The notes: a model not told the origin generated them from the sequence alone. 64,000 nucleotides of DNA from Clostridia bacterium (GCA_017620395.1 JAFZQJ010000026.1:62001-126000); one strand, 5' to 3'; numbered from the stretch's first letter, positions 47,239-59,558 are shown. Made by a program: numbers and translations.

Positions 47239-48429
47239 TTGTTCAGAAATGAAAAGCAACAACTGAAAAAGCGTAAGAATGCGGCGCTGAAGGTGCTGCT
47301 GTTGTCTGCGTTCGTTACTTTTATGTGTTTCTCTATGCTTGTCGGCACGACCTACGCGTGGCTGACGGACAGCGTCACGAGCGGTAAGAACAGGATCGTT
47401 TCCGGCAGTCTGGATATTCAGATGAACTACTATAACGGCACGGAGTTCGTTTCGGCCGAAGGCAACGTCTTTGAGGACGTTACCTGGCAGCCCGGTGCCG
47501 AAACGCACCGCCTTATACAAATTTACAACAACAGCGATATGCCCGTCAAGTTTGCGTTCAAGGCGAACGTAATGAACGAATACGGCAGCATAAACACTCA
47601 GGGAAACAGTTTTCTGCTTTCCGATTCTCTGGTCTCTTATCAGGCGACGTATAAATATAGCGAGCTGACCGCCGCCCAGACCGCTTTGGGCAGTATTGAA
47701 GCGACCTGCAAGAATTTGCAGAAGAATGCTTTCTCGGGCTTCGAGCTGATAAACAACAATTCCGATCTCATCGAACCCGGCGAATCCAATTACATTCTCC
47801 TCGCGCTTTATATGCCGGAAACCGGCGTCGAAAACTCTACCGTTAAAGACGGAATGCCGTTGCCCGAGTTCGACATCGAACTTGCTTTGACTGCCACTCA
47901 GGCGTCCGGGACTCAGGATTCCTTCGGTTCCGTTCCCGGTAACAGCGCCGTTCCTATCGAGAGTGTTAACAAGGCGAAGGTTACCTACGTGCTCGCCCCG
48001 GATACGCTCCTTTACGAAAAGGAAGACGAGAATCACAACAAGTATTATGAAATAAAGGACGCCGCCGATTTCGCAAGATTCGCAACCGCTGTCAACAAAG
48101 GAAATAACTTCGCCGGCAAGACCGTCAAACTGACTTGTGAGGAAGAAATCGACCTCGACGGCGCCGCCTGGCCGCTGACAGGCGATTTTGCCGGAACTTT
48201 CGACGGCAATAACAAGACGATCAAAAACTTCAGTGTTTCGGCTACGGATACCAACGACGTTGTGCTCTTCAAGCTTATCAACGGCGGTACCGTTACCGGC
48301 GGAACAGTCAAGAACCTCAAAGTTGACGGCGTTGCCGCGACCATATCTTACACCAGCGGCGATCCTAAAGCCGGCAGTTATACCGGCAGCGTACCCGAAA
48401 CCGGAATAATCACGGTAGTTATCGCTTAA
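47239..48429 (+). CDS. SipW-dependent TasA/CalY-like surface protein A
   Basis: 396 residues, TTG start after AGGAGG. The N-terminus (VTFMCFSMLVGTTYAWLTDS, then GKNRIVSGSLDIQM) is a SipW-type signal peptide followed by the TasA/CalY-like beta domain. The C-terminal third has a GLUG-like strand-turn unit (GDFAGTFDGNNKTIKNFSV). It is the largest subunit and directly precedes the second SipW peptidase. Role as a fibre or matrix subunit is inferred. Confidence 0.8.
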   Translation: MFRNEKQQLKKRKNAALKVLLLSAFVTFMCFSMLVGTTYAWLTDSVTSGKNRIVSGSLDIQMNYYNGTEFVSAEGNVFEDVTWQPGAETHRLIQIYNNSDMPVKFAFKANVMNEYGSINTQGNSFLLSDSLVSYQATYKYSELTAAQTALGSIEATCKNLQKNAFSGFELINNNSDLIEPGESNYILLALYMPETGVENSTVKDGMPLPEFDIELALTATQASGTQDSFGSVPGNSAVPIESVNKAKVTYVLAPDTLLYEKEDENHNKYYEIKDAADFARFATAVNKGNNFAGKTVKLTCEEEIDLDGAAWPLTGDFAGTFDGNNKTIKNFSVSATDTNDVVLFKLINGGTVTGGTVKNLKVDGVAATISYTSGDPKAGSYTGSVPETGIITVVIA

Positions 48430-48448
48430 CGCCTTTCCGGAGGAGCAT

Positions 48449-49108
48449 ATGAGCAAAGATAAAAGCACAAATGCCCCGCGCAGTACATGGCGCAAGGTCT
48501 GGAATATCGTCTCCATCGTTCTTGTGGCGATAGTCGTGCTCGCGGCTGTTCTGCTTATGGGCGCAAAAGTTATCGGACTAAGAACATATAATGTCATATC
48601 AAATTCGATGAGTCCGAAGTATGTAAAAGGCGATTTGATTTATGTAAGGCCTGTGGATGTGGAAGATATTCCTCAAGAGATTAAAGAGGGCGATGTAATT
48701 AGTTTCGTCATGGATCCGGACAAACCCGAAGATGATGTAGACGAAGCCAAGAAAAAGAGCGGCGACTTGTTAGTCGCTACCCATAGAGTTTGGCGAATGG
48801 ATGTAGAGAACAGTCGGATTATCACAAAAGGTGATGCCAACCCATCGCCGGATGTTGAGCCGCGTCACTTCAAAAACGTAATCGGCAAAGTTGTGTTCAA
48901 GCTTCCGTTGCTCGGTGATGTTGCCGACTGGGTGCAGAACCCGCCCGGAACCTACATAGCGGTCACCGTCGGCGCGGTGCTGTTGATTCTCGTCTTCCTG
49001 CCCGATATGATAGGGAAGAGGGTAAAGGCGAAAACGGGGCAGAACGTTATTGTGGAAGACGTCCCCACGGCTGAAGAGAAGCCGGACGGCGACGATAACT
49101 TTCAATAA
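48449..49108 (+). CDS. sipW: Second SipW-type signal peptidase I
   Basis: 219 residues. Helix about 19-40, catalytic S53 in VISNSMSP, H112 in VATHRVWRM, and a C-terminal helix (YIAVTVGAVLLILVFLP). A shorter tail than the first paralogue. Upstream ribosome site CGGAGGAG. Presence of two SipW enzymes within 3 kb suggests substrate specialisation. Confidence 0.9.
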   Translation: MSKDKSTNAPRSTWRKVWNIVSIVLVAIVVLAAVLLMGAKVIGLRTYNVISNSMSPKYVKGDLIYVRPVDVEDIPQEIKEGDVISFVMDPDKPEDDVDEAKKKSGDLLVATHRVWRMDVENSRIITKGDANPSPDVEPRHFKNVIGKVVFKLPLLGDVADWVQNPPGTYIAVTVGAVLLILVFLPDMIGKRVKAKTGQNVIVEDVPTAEEKPDGDDNFQ

Positions 49109-49146
49109 ATAATAATATAGTATTCTCTTGAAAAGGAGCATCAACT

Positions 49147-49983
49147 ATGAAAAAAAAGATAATCGTTGTATCCGCAATCGTCGCGCTGGTTGCCATCGCG
49201 CTGGTCGGCTCTTCGCTCGCGTTCTTCCGCGACGCTGATGAGAAGGCGAACGTATTTGTGTTCGGCAGCGTCGACATCGAGCAGCATGAGAAGGACAGAG
49301 ACGGCAACGACTTCGTTGACAACAGCATCCTGATGCCCGTCATCGATACGACTCTCGGCACCGACAGCGAGTCCGCGACCACGAGAGACGCCAACGGAAT
49401 GCCCACCGACGAGAACTTCCGCGATAAGATCGTCACCGTCGAGAACGTCGGCAGCGAAGACGCTTACGTCCGCACCTACATAGCCGTTCCGAAGGCGCTT
49501 GACGACGCGGGTATCATTAAGCGCGATATCAAGGCCGGCACCGACTGGACCGCCGTTTCCGCGGATCCCGTTGCGGTCATCACTAAAGACGGCATCGAGT
49601 ATAACGTCTACGCGTACTACTACAACGCCATTCTTCCGGACGGCGAGACCACTCCCGCTCTGCTCAACGGCGTCTATCTCGATTATAAGACCGACTGCAA
49701 GACCGCGGTTGATGCAAACGGCGTTACGCAGCTGACTCATCTGACTTATCCCGGCGCCACCGCGGTTGTCGAGGTTCCCGTCGATGATTTCGCCATCGGC
49801 ACCCCCGGCACCGATCCCGCCGTTAATCCGACCGAATACAAGAGCTACGTCCTCGTCGCCACCGAAGGCGTACAGGCCCGCGGCTTTGCGAACGCCGCCG
49901 CCGCCACCAACAGCGCGTTCGGCGATTTCTCCACGATGAGCGCAGCCGACGCGACCGCGCACTTTGACGGCTTCTGGAACTGA
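49147..49983 (+). CDS. SipW-dependent TasA/CalY-like surface protein B
   Basis: 278 residues. Signal MKKKIIVVSAIVALVAIALV with SSLAFFRDADEKANVFVFGSV at the cleavage and beta-strand junction (first 20 residues of that stretch carry the SipW signature LAFFRD). Long acidic beta-rich body; no catalytic motif. It is closest in layout to protein C, and both start with MKKK plus an isoleucine/valine-rich core. Matrix function is inferred. Confidence 0.82.
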   Translation: MKKKIIVVSAIVALVAIALVGSSLAFFRDADEKANVFVFGSVDIEQHEKDRDGNDFVDNSILMPVIDTTLGTDSESATTRDANGMPTDENFRDKIVTVENVGSEDAYVRTYIAVPKALDDAGIIKRDIKAGTDWTAVSADPVAVITKDGIEYNVYAYYYNAILPDGETTPALLNGVYLDYKTDCKTAVDANGVTQLTHLTYPGATAVVEVPVDDFAIGTPGTDPAVNPTEYKSYVLVATEGVQARGFANAAAATNSAFGDFSTMSAADATAHFDGFWN

Positions 49984-50008
49984 CGTTCCGGACTTATTCG
50001 GGTTTTAG

Positions 50009-50077
50009 AGGAGAACCTGTTTGTCGTAACACGTGAGCGACAAAATCTCCTTTGAAATAATTTTCAAAGAAAGGAGA
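50009..50077 (+). promoter_or_regulatory. Alternating hairpins that can hide the protein C ribosome site
   Basis: TCTCCT (50046-50051) can pair with AGGAGA upstream (50009-50014), with an inner TTGTCG/CGACAA stem. Alternatively it pairs with the AGGAGA of the ribosome site downstream (50072-50077) through a TTTGAAA/TTTCAAA helix. The two pairings exclude each other. Confidence 0.6.
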
Positions 50078-50087
50078 AGACTACTGT

Positions 50088-50762
50088 ATGAAGAAAAAGG
50101 TTCTTGTCGTTGCAGCTATTGTTGCTATCATCTCCATTCTGTCGGTAGGCACTTTGGCGTGGTACAGCGATTCGCAGGAGAAGGTCAATAAGTTCATCGT
50201 GTCCTCTGATCAGAACGGTGACCCCGATTTCTCCGTTGAAGTGCAGGAGTCTGTTGACGATACCACGAGCGACGTCGTGCCGACCGTTATAACAGACACC
50301 GACGGCAATCCCACCGGACTCCAGTATGACGGCATACTTCCCGGCGACTTCCTGTCGAAGGAGCCGAAGGCTGTCAACACCGGCGCTTATGATGAATACA
50401 TCAGAATTACCGTAACGCTGGTTCCCGATGACGCTGCCGCGTGGGCCGCGATGGTTCCTGACTTCAAGCTGAACGACTACCTCCAGGATGTTGACGCCAA
50501 CTTCGTGTTCGACGGCGTTTCCGCCGACGGCCTTACCGCCACTTATTACTACAATAAGATTCTGGCTCCCGATGAGGCTACCGAAGACGTGTTCAAGGGC
50601 TTCAACGTTCCTGACGTCGAGATGACCACCGCCAGCGGTGTCGTCTCTCTTGACCTGAAGGTCAAGGCTGACGCTGTCCAGACGAGAAACATCGTCAATC
50701 CTGACGATTACGCCACCGTCGCGCTCGCCGCGAAGGACGCGTTCACACGTCTGGGCGCGTAA
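50088..50762 (+). CDS. SipW-dependent TasA/CalY-like surface protein C
   Basis: 224 residues. N-terminus MKKKVLVVAAIVAIISILSV then GTLAWYSDSQEKVNKFIVSS is the typical SipW signal (xAWxxDxxxxxxN pattern). Beta-rich body with AVNTGAYDEYIRI resembling TasA strands. No enzymatic motif. Preceded by the switch-like hairpins at 50009-50077. Confidence 0.83.
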   Translation: MKKKVLVVAAIVAIISILSVGTLAWYSDSQEKVNKFIVSSDQNGDPDFSVEVQESVDDTTSDVVPTVITDTDGNPTGLQYDGILPGDFLSKEPKAVNTGAYDEYIRITVTLVPDDAAAWAAMVPDFKLNDYLQDVDANFVFDGVSADGLTATYYYNKILAPDEATEDVFKGFNVPDVEMTTASGVVSLDLKVKADAVQTRNIVNPDDYATVALAAKDAFTRLGA

Positions 50763-50842
50763 CCAACTTTTCCCCGTGTTTCTTAACGTAGCATGACATG
50801 CGTTTTGAATAGCAAAACACAAAATTAATCTCGAGATTCAGT

Positions 50843-50902
50843 CCGCTCGAATCCGCAAAAGTTCGAGCGGCGAACAAAGGGCTTGAAGACTCAAACCCTT
50901 TG
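50843..50902 (+). other. Two tandem hairpins before protein D gene
   Basis: CCGCTCGAA (50843-50851) pairs with TTCGAGCGG (50862-50870). CAAAGGG (50875-50881) with CCCTTTG (50896-50902), extended by CTTGA/TCAA. No T runs, so processing sites, stabilisers or attenuators are more likely than terminators. Confidence 0.6.
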
Positions 50903-50944
50903 TCCGCCAGGAAAGATTTGTCCCAGTTTTTAAGGAGGAAGCGT

Positions 50945-51499
50945 ATGGCAAAAGTAAAATTATGCTTTATTGCGTTTCTGATGTTAATAATGTCCCTGCT
51001 GTCCTTTGACACCGTCGCGTATTACACCGTAACGGGTACGGCGCGTAACGTCATAACCTTCGGCGACATCCCGTCGGAAGTTATCGAAACGACCGCCACC
51101 GGCGACGACTTCCCTGAGGGCGGCGTATACGTCATGCCCGGCGATATCGTAAGCAAGATCGTCAAGGTTGCTAACAAATCCGAGCATCCGTTCTACGTCA
51201 GAGTCAAGCTTGTCAAGGGCTCCGACAACGTCGAGCTCACGCCCGAGGAGTGCCTCGCCATCGAGACCGACACCGTCAACTGGACGTATATGGAAGACGG
51301 ATATTACTATTACAACAAGGCAGTTCCCGGCTACGGCGTGACCGAGCCTCTGTTCAAGGAGGTCGAGGTCGTCGGCGAAAAGATCACGAAGGAGCAGATA
51401 GGCTCCATCCTGACCGTCACCGTTAAGACCTTCGTCGTACAGAGCGAGAACAACGCCGACACTCCGTTTGAGGCCGTTGGTTGGCCCGAAGAAAGTTGA
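50945..51499 (+). CDS. TasA/CalY-like surface protein D
   Basis: 184 residues from ATG 50945 (ribosome site AAGGAGG). The N-terminal FIAFLMLIMSLLSFDTVAYY then TVTGTARNVITFG is a SipW-type signal with the YY-turn in place of WFTD, so cleavage is less certain than for B, C or F. Body with GGVYVMPGDIVSKIVKVANK, a TasA-like strand. It precedes the membrane-anchored protein E. Confidence 0.72.
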   Translation: MAKVKLCFIAFLMLIMSLLSFDTVAYYTVTGTARNVITFGDIPSEVIETTATGDDFPEGGVYVMPGDIVSKIVKVANKSEHPFYVRVKLVKGSDNVELTPEECLAIETDTVNWTYMEDGYYYYNKAVPGYGVTEPLFKEVEVVGEKITKEQIGSILTVTVKTFVVQSENNADTPFEAVGWPEES

Positions 51500-51507
51500 G
51501 GCGGCTG

Positions 51508-52140
51508 ATGAAAAGAACAGCGAAGTTTTTTGCAATGTTGATAGTTGCCGCGCTCCTGCTTGCAGGCGCAGTACCCGCGTTCGCCTATAACGGCGAGGTC
51601 GTTTACGACGGCAACGCTAAGGAGTTCGTCTTCGCGCCCGGCAGCGAGTATTCGCCCACGGACCTTTTCCCGGATCTCAAAAACGTAATGCCGGGTGACA
51701 GTCTCACGCAGAAGATAACCGTCCGCAACACCGCGGATAAAAAGGTCGACGTCAAGATCTATATGCGTTCGCTCGGAGCGCAGGAGGGAACCGAAGACTT
51801 CCTTTCCCAGCTTTCCATGAAGGTTATCGAGAGCTCCGACAAGACGTTGTTTGACGCGCCTGCGGATCAGACCGACGGACTCACGGATTGGGTTCTGCTC
51901 GGGACGCTGCATTCCGGCGGCGAAACCGATCTGACCGTTCAGCTCGACGTTCCGGCGACTATCGGAAACGAGTTCAGGGGCGCCATCGGCTACATAGACT
52001 GGGAGTTCAAAGTCGAAGAGATCCCCGTCGAAGAGCCGAACACGGGCGACGAAGGGCTGCCGGTGTGGCCGTTCATCGCGGGCGGCGCTGCGCTTGTTCT
52101 CATAGCGATCCTGCTTGTTGTTTTCAAGCGTAAGAAGTAA
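51508..52140 (+). CDS. Conventionally exported, C-terminally anchored protein E
   Basis: 210 residues. Class I signal (MLIVAALLLAGAVPAFA) rather than SipW type; a beta-rich body (PGDSLTQKITVRNTADKKVD) resembling TasA-fold or adhesion strands. The C-terminus is EPNTGDEG, then a hydrophobic helix and KRKK. EPNTG is a variant of the sortase LPxTG site. It could be the wall or membrane anchor of the fibre. No sortase gene lies in the window. Confidence 0.8.
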   Translation: MKRTAKFFAMLIVAALLLAGAVPAFAYNGEVVYDGNAKEFVFAPGSEYSPTDLFPDLKNVMPGDSLTQKITVRNTADKKVDVKIYMRSLGAQEGTEDFLSQLSMKVIESSDKTLFDAPADQTDGLTDWVLLGTLHSGGETDLTVQLDVPATIGNEFRGAIGYIDWEFKVEEIPVEEPNTGDEGLPVWPFIAGGAALVLIAILLVVFKRKK

Positions 52141-52176
52141 TTTGTTTAACACAGTATTTTTTGGGAGGAACTTAGA

Positions 52177-52863
52177 ATGAAGAAAGCGACAAAGACAGCT
52201 CTTTGCGTAAGCATCGCTTTGCTTATTTTGTGGAGCCTCCTCGGCGCCGGCGCCTCGCTGGCGTGGTTCACGGACACCGTGACCGACGTTCGCAATCAGT
52301 TCATCATCGGCGTCGCCGATATCAGAGTATCATATTACAGCCTCGTTCCCAACCCGACTTACGATTTCAGAGAGCTCCTGCCGACGACTACGGATTTGTT
52401 CGACGATCAGGCGCTTTACGAGCCCGGATATACAAAGGTCGTTTATATAAAAGTCGAGAATCTCGGCAGCATCCCGGTCGATTTCAAGCTTTCCGTCACG
52501 GCCAACAGCTGGGTCGACGGCAGAAATTCGCTTGGCAACGTGATACATCTTCCGTCGTATCTGAAGTTCGGTGTTCTTGTCGACAACAACCTTACCGATC
52601 TGACCGCCGCGGTGAACGCGGTCGGCGGTCGTCCGGATGCGCGCAACATAGCGGCGCTGGATATGGACGATTATGAAGAGCTCAATCATTACAACAGCAA
52701 CAGCGCGTCCCTTGACGTCAACGAAACGAAGTACGCCGCCATTGTCGTCTATATGCCCGAGGACGTCGGCAACGTCGCCAACTACGTCGGCGATACTCAG
52801 CCGACCGTCAACCTCGGCGTGACCGTGCTCGCTTCGCAGAAGGGAACCATCGACCAGCTTTGA
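52177..52863 (+). CDS. SipW-dependent TasA/CalY-like surface protein F
   Basis: 228 residues. SipW signal with GASLAWFTDTVTDVRNQFII, and FKLSVTANSWVDGRNSLGN near the middle similar to protein A. The layout (PGYTKVVYIKVENLGSIPVDF) is TasA-like. No enzymatic motif. The gap to protein G contains a CAAGCGC/GCGCTTG hairpin. Confidence 0.82.
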   Translation: MKKATKTALCVSIALLILWSLLGAGASLAWFTDTVTDVRNQFIIGVADIRVSYYSLVPNPTYDFRELLPTTTDLFDDQALYEPGYTKVVYIKVENLGSIPVDFKLSVTANSWVDGRNSLGNVIHLPSYLKFGVLVDNNLTDLTAAVNAVGGRPDARNIAALDMDDYEELNHYNSNSASLDVNETKYAAIVVYMPEDVGNVANYVGDTQPTVNLGVTVLASQKGTIDQL

Positions 52864-52869
52864 TAACCG

Positions 52870-52886
52870 CAAGCGCCGAGCGCTTG
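52870..52886 (+). other. Hairpin between protein F and G genes
   Basis: CAAGCGC (52870-52876) pairs with GCGCTTG (52880-52886), loop CGA, no T run. Confidence 0.5.
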
Positions 52887-52967
52887 AATCTTGATAAAAC
52901 GCCTCTTTGCGCAGCGCCTGCCGTGCACCGTCGTTAAAAAGTGGCTTTGAAAGGAGAAAAGGCGATA

Positions 52968-53573
52968 ATGTCTGAAAAGGTTTTTACCAAAAAAATGACA
53001 CTGTCAATATGCCTGATATTACTATGCTTGTGCGCCATCTCCATATCTGCCGGAGCGTTCTTTTCGGATACGGCGAAGTCCAATACGAAGACGTTCTCGA
53101 CCGCCACTTATGACCTGACTATCACGGCGACGAAGCAGGTGACTGAAAACTCGACGACAACGACGGAAAGCGTTACTGCGACTGCTGCCGATCCTCATAT
53201 TTACGAGTTTACAATACTTCCTGATGCGGATAAAGATGAGGGTTACTCGGTAAGACTACAGATTAAAACCGAAATAACAGCAACGTCGTCCGGATATTGT
53301 AAAATCGTAATCAAGGATAAAGAAGCTCCGACAACGGTCCTTGGTACGTATTATTCAAAGCAAATCGCAAAAGCGAATGCGGCAAACGCCGATATCACAA
53401 CGCTTCGCGATATCAAGATTATTACAGAAAAAGCGATAATTGTCGAATTCATTCCTCTCTGGGGAACGTATTCCGGTAATGATGCGCTGGCAAATAACAA
53501 GATTATCAACGTGGCTGCTGCCGGCACAATAACCCTTTCCGATCCGCCCGATCCGCCTTCCACTAATCCGTAA
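52968..53573 (+). CDS. SipW-dependent TasA/CalY-like surface protein G
   Basis: 201 residues. ATG 52968 after AAAGGAG; an earlier in-frame GTG at 52941 would include that site. Signal with LLCLCAISISAGAFFSDTAK and TFSTATYDLTITATKQ beta start. Thr/Ser-rich beta body, short PPDPPSTNP end. Last gene of the locus. Confidence 0.8.
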   Translation: MSEKVFTKKMTLSICLILLCLCAISISAGAFFSDTAKSNTKTFSTATYDLTITATKQVTENSTTTTESVTATAADPHIYEFTILPDADKDEGYSVRLQIKTEITATSSGYCKIVIKDKEAPTTVLGTYYSKQIAKANAANADITTLRDIKIITEKAIIVEFIPLWGTYSGNDALANNKIINVAAAGTITLSDPPDPPSTNP

Positions 53574-53588
53574 TCAAATAGTTGCTTT

Positions 53589-53617
53589 AACCGGCGGCCG
53601 TAAGGCCGCCGGTTTTT
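53589..53617 (+). terminator. Terminator closing the SipW/TasA-like locus
   Basis: CCGGCGGCC and GGCCGCCGG with a GTAA loop and T5. Confidence 0.9.
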
Positions 53618-53677
53618 GTTACGCGAAAAACCGGCGCAATTTCTCATCTTTCACTTTTCATTTTCAAAACCTCGTGG

Positions 53678-53683
53678 TATAAT
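53678..53683 (+). promoter_or_regulatory. Probable -10 box of uvrB-uvrA-galT
   Basis: TATAAT at 53678-53683; the -35 (TTTCAT, 16 bases upstream) is weak. Confidence 0.5.
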
Positions 53684-53721
53684 ATACAATATGTTACTAT
53701 GAGAGATTGCGGGGTGATCGC

Positions 53722-55685
53722 GTGGATAGATTTCAGCTCATTTCCGAATACAAGCCGACCGGCGATCAGCCGCAGGCGATAGACAAGCTCGCGAGCGGAG
53801 TAGAGAAGGGCTTTCGCGAGCAGGTGCTGCTCGGCGTCACCGGCTCGGGCAAGACCTTCACGATGGCGAACGTCATAGCGCGTGTGAACCGCCCGACGCT
53901 TGTGCTCGTGCATAACAAAACGCTCGCCGCGCAGCTTTGCAGCGAGCTGAAGGAGTTCTTTCCGAATAACGCCGTTGAATACTTCGTGTCGTATTACGAC
54001 TACTACCAGCCGGAAGCGTACATCCCCGCGACCGACTCATATATCGAAAAAGACTGCGCGATAAACGACGAGATCGACAAGCTCCGCCACTCCGCGACCT
54101 GCTCGCTTTCGGAGCGGCGCGACGTGATCGTCGTTTCATCCGTCTCCTGCATCTACACGCTCGGCAACCCGATCGACTACCGCAACATGATAATCTCGCT
54201 GCGCCCGGGCATGAAGTGGGATCGCGACGCGCTTATCCGCAAGCTCGTTTCGCTGAAATACGAGCGAAACGATATCAACTTCGTCCGCAACAAGTTCCGC
54301 GTCCGCGGCGACGTCGTGGAGATTTATCCCGCGTACAACACCGACACCGCGATCCGCGTCGAGCTTTTCGGCGATGAGGTCGAACGCCTGACCGAGATAA
54401 ACGTCCTGACCGGCAAGGTGAAGGCTGAACTGAACCACGCCGGCATCTATCCCGCGTCGCACTACATCGTTTCAGACGAGAAGCGCGAGGAGGGGCTGCG
54501 CCGCATAGAAGAGGAAATGCGCGAACGCGTCGAGTTTTTCCGCGCGCACGACCGCCTCATCGAAGCGCAGCGCATCGAGCAGCGTACGATGTACGATATC
54601 GAAATGCTGCGTGAGACCGGCTTCTGCAACGGCATCGAGAACTACTCCCGCGTGCTCGCGGGCAGGGAACCGGGCGCCGTGCCGTTCACGCTGCTCGACT
54701 ACTTTCCGAGCGACTTCCTGCTCATGGTGGACGAATCGCACGTCACCGTGCCGCAGGTCAGAGCGATGTACGCCGGCGACCGCGCGCGCAAAGAAACGCT
54801 CGTCGAATACGGCTTCCGCCTGCCGTCCGCATTCGACAACCGCCCGCTGAACTTCAAGGAGTTCAACGAGCGCCTCAACCAGATAATTTACGTTTCCGCG
54901 ACGCCCGCGGAATACGAGCTGGAACGTGCCTCCGCCGTCGCGGAGCAGATAATCCGCCCGACCGGCCTGCTCGATCCGGAGATCTCCGTCCGCCCGACCG
55001 AGAATCAGATCGACGACCTCGTCGGCGAAATAAACGCGCGCATCGAAGCGCAGGAGCGCGTCCTCGTCACGACGATGACGAAGAAGATGGCGGAGGACCT
55101 CTCCGCGTATCTGGAAACGCTCGGCATCAAGGTCAGATACCTGCACCACGATGTCGACACGATCGAGCGAATGGAGATAATCCGCGACCTGCGCCTCGGC
55201 GAATTCGACGTACTGGTCGGCATAAACCTCCTGCGCGAAGGCCTCGACATCCCCGAAGTTTCGCTCGTCGCGATCCTCGACGCCGACAAGCAGGGCTTCC
55301 TGCGCAGCGGCACTTCGCTCATACAGACCATCGGCCGCGCCGCGCGAAACGCCAACGGCAAGGTCATCATGTACGGCGACGAGGTCACCTCCGCGATGGA
55401 ATACGCCATCCGCGAGACCGACCGCCGCCGCGGCATACAGGCGGCGTACAACGCCGCGAACGGCATAATTCCGCAGACTATAAAAAAGGACGTCCGCGAC
55501 ATAATCGAGATCTCCACGAAGGAGAAGACCGAGAACATCAACGTCCGCAGACTTTCCGCGAAGGAGCGCGCCCGCCTCGTCGAACAGCTCACAAAGGAGA
55601 TGAAGGCGGCGGCGAAGCTGCTTGAATTCGAGCACGCGGCGTTCCTTCGCGATAAGATAAGAAGCATCGAAAACGGAGAGGGCTA

Positions 55686-55686
<1 letters not shown>
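53722..55686 (+). CDS. uvrB: Excinuclease ABC subunit B
   Basis: 654 residues from GTG 53722, after GCGGGGTGAT. Walker A GVTGSGKT (38-45), the beta-hairpin region with [19 protein letters not shown] (DE-x-H box), and the C-terminal UVR motif ([20 protein letters not shown]). Part of nucleotide excision repair. The frame also has a TTG at 53707, but GTG fits the ribosome site better. Overlaps uvrA by one base (TAATG). Confidence 0.97.
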
Positions 55687-58515
<2,829 letters not shown>

Positions 58516-58523
<8 letters not shown>

Positions 58524-59496
58524 ACTCAGATGGCACCCGCTTATCAAAGACTGGGTAATGATCGCGTCCAACAGACAGAACAGGCCGCAGATGCCGAAAA
58601 ACGACTGCCCCTTCTGTCCCGGCTCCGGCAAGGTTCCGGATAACTACGACGTCTATATGTACCCCAACGACTTCCCGGCGCTGAGCCAGACTCCGCCGAC
58701 TCCCGACCCCGTCGCGACCGACTTCTTCAAGACCGCGGAAGCGTACGGCAAATGCGAGGTCATACTGTATTCGCCCGACCATACCAAGCCGATCCGCGAG
58801 CTGACAGACGAGCATATGCTCAAGCTCGTCGACCTGTGGGTAGAGCGCTTCAACGCGATGAAAGCCGACGAGCGCATAAAGTACGTCTTCATCTTCGAGA
58901 ACAGAGGCGAAGTCGTCGGCGTCACGATGCCGCACCCGCACGGCCAGATCTACGGCTATTCATTTATGCCGAAAAAGCTCTGCCTCGAGCTCGACAGCGC
59001 GAAGGAGCACAAGGAGCAGACCGGCAAATGCCTCTACTGCGACCTGATCGAGAACGAAGTCAAAGAGCAGAAACGTATAATCTTCGAGAACGAATATTTC
59101 ACCGTTTTCCTGCCGTTTTTCTGCGAATACCCTTACGGCGTCTATATTATGTCGAAGGCGCACAAGGGCGATATCACGGAGTTCACCGCGGAAGAGCGCT
59201 TCGCGCTCGGCGCGACGATACGCCGCGTTTCGGGAACGCTCGATTCGCTTTTCGGCACGAACTTCCCGTATATGATGTGTATGCACAACGCGCCGGTCAA
59301 CAGCGGCGACACGAGCGGATACTTCCACTTCCACGTCGAATTCTTCCCGCCGATGCGCTCGGACGTCAAGCAGAAGTTCAACGCGTCCAGCGAAACGGGC
59401 GCGTGGGCGCACTGCAACCCCACAGCGCCGGAGGAAAAAGCGGAGGAGCTCCGCGCCGCCTATAAACGCTTCCTTGAAGCCGACTCAAAGAGATAA
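58516..59496 (+). CDS. galT: Galactose-1-phosphate uridylyltransferase
   Basis: 326 residues from ATG 58516 (site TTTGGAGG), overlapping uvrA by 8 bases. The zinc-binding CPFC and HPHGQ (the nucleophile histidine is in [10 protein letters not shown]) are the GalT hallmarks. It transfers UMP from UDP-glucose to galactose-1-phosphate in the Leloir pathway. galK and galE are not in the window. Coupling to uvrBA is unusual, but distance and overlap suggest co-transcription. Confidence 0.94.
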
Positions 59497-59502
59497 ATGT
59501 AT

Positions 59503-59538
59503 AAAGCTCCCCTTTCGAATCGAAAGGGGAGCTTTTAT
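59503..59538 (+). terminator. Intrinsic terminator after galT
   Basis: AAAGCTCCCCTTTCG and CGAAAGGGGAGCTTT, near-perfect, T4 at the end. Confidence 0.9.
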
Positions 59539-59558
59539 TTACAAAAATCGGCAATAAT

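Noticed and set aside
51508-52140. Canonical LPxTG sortase substrate
   Set aside because: The motif reads EPNTG, not LPxTG, and no sortase is nearby; it is kept only as a possible variant.
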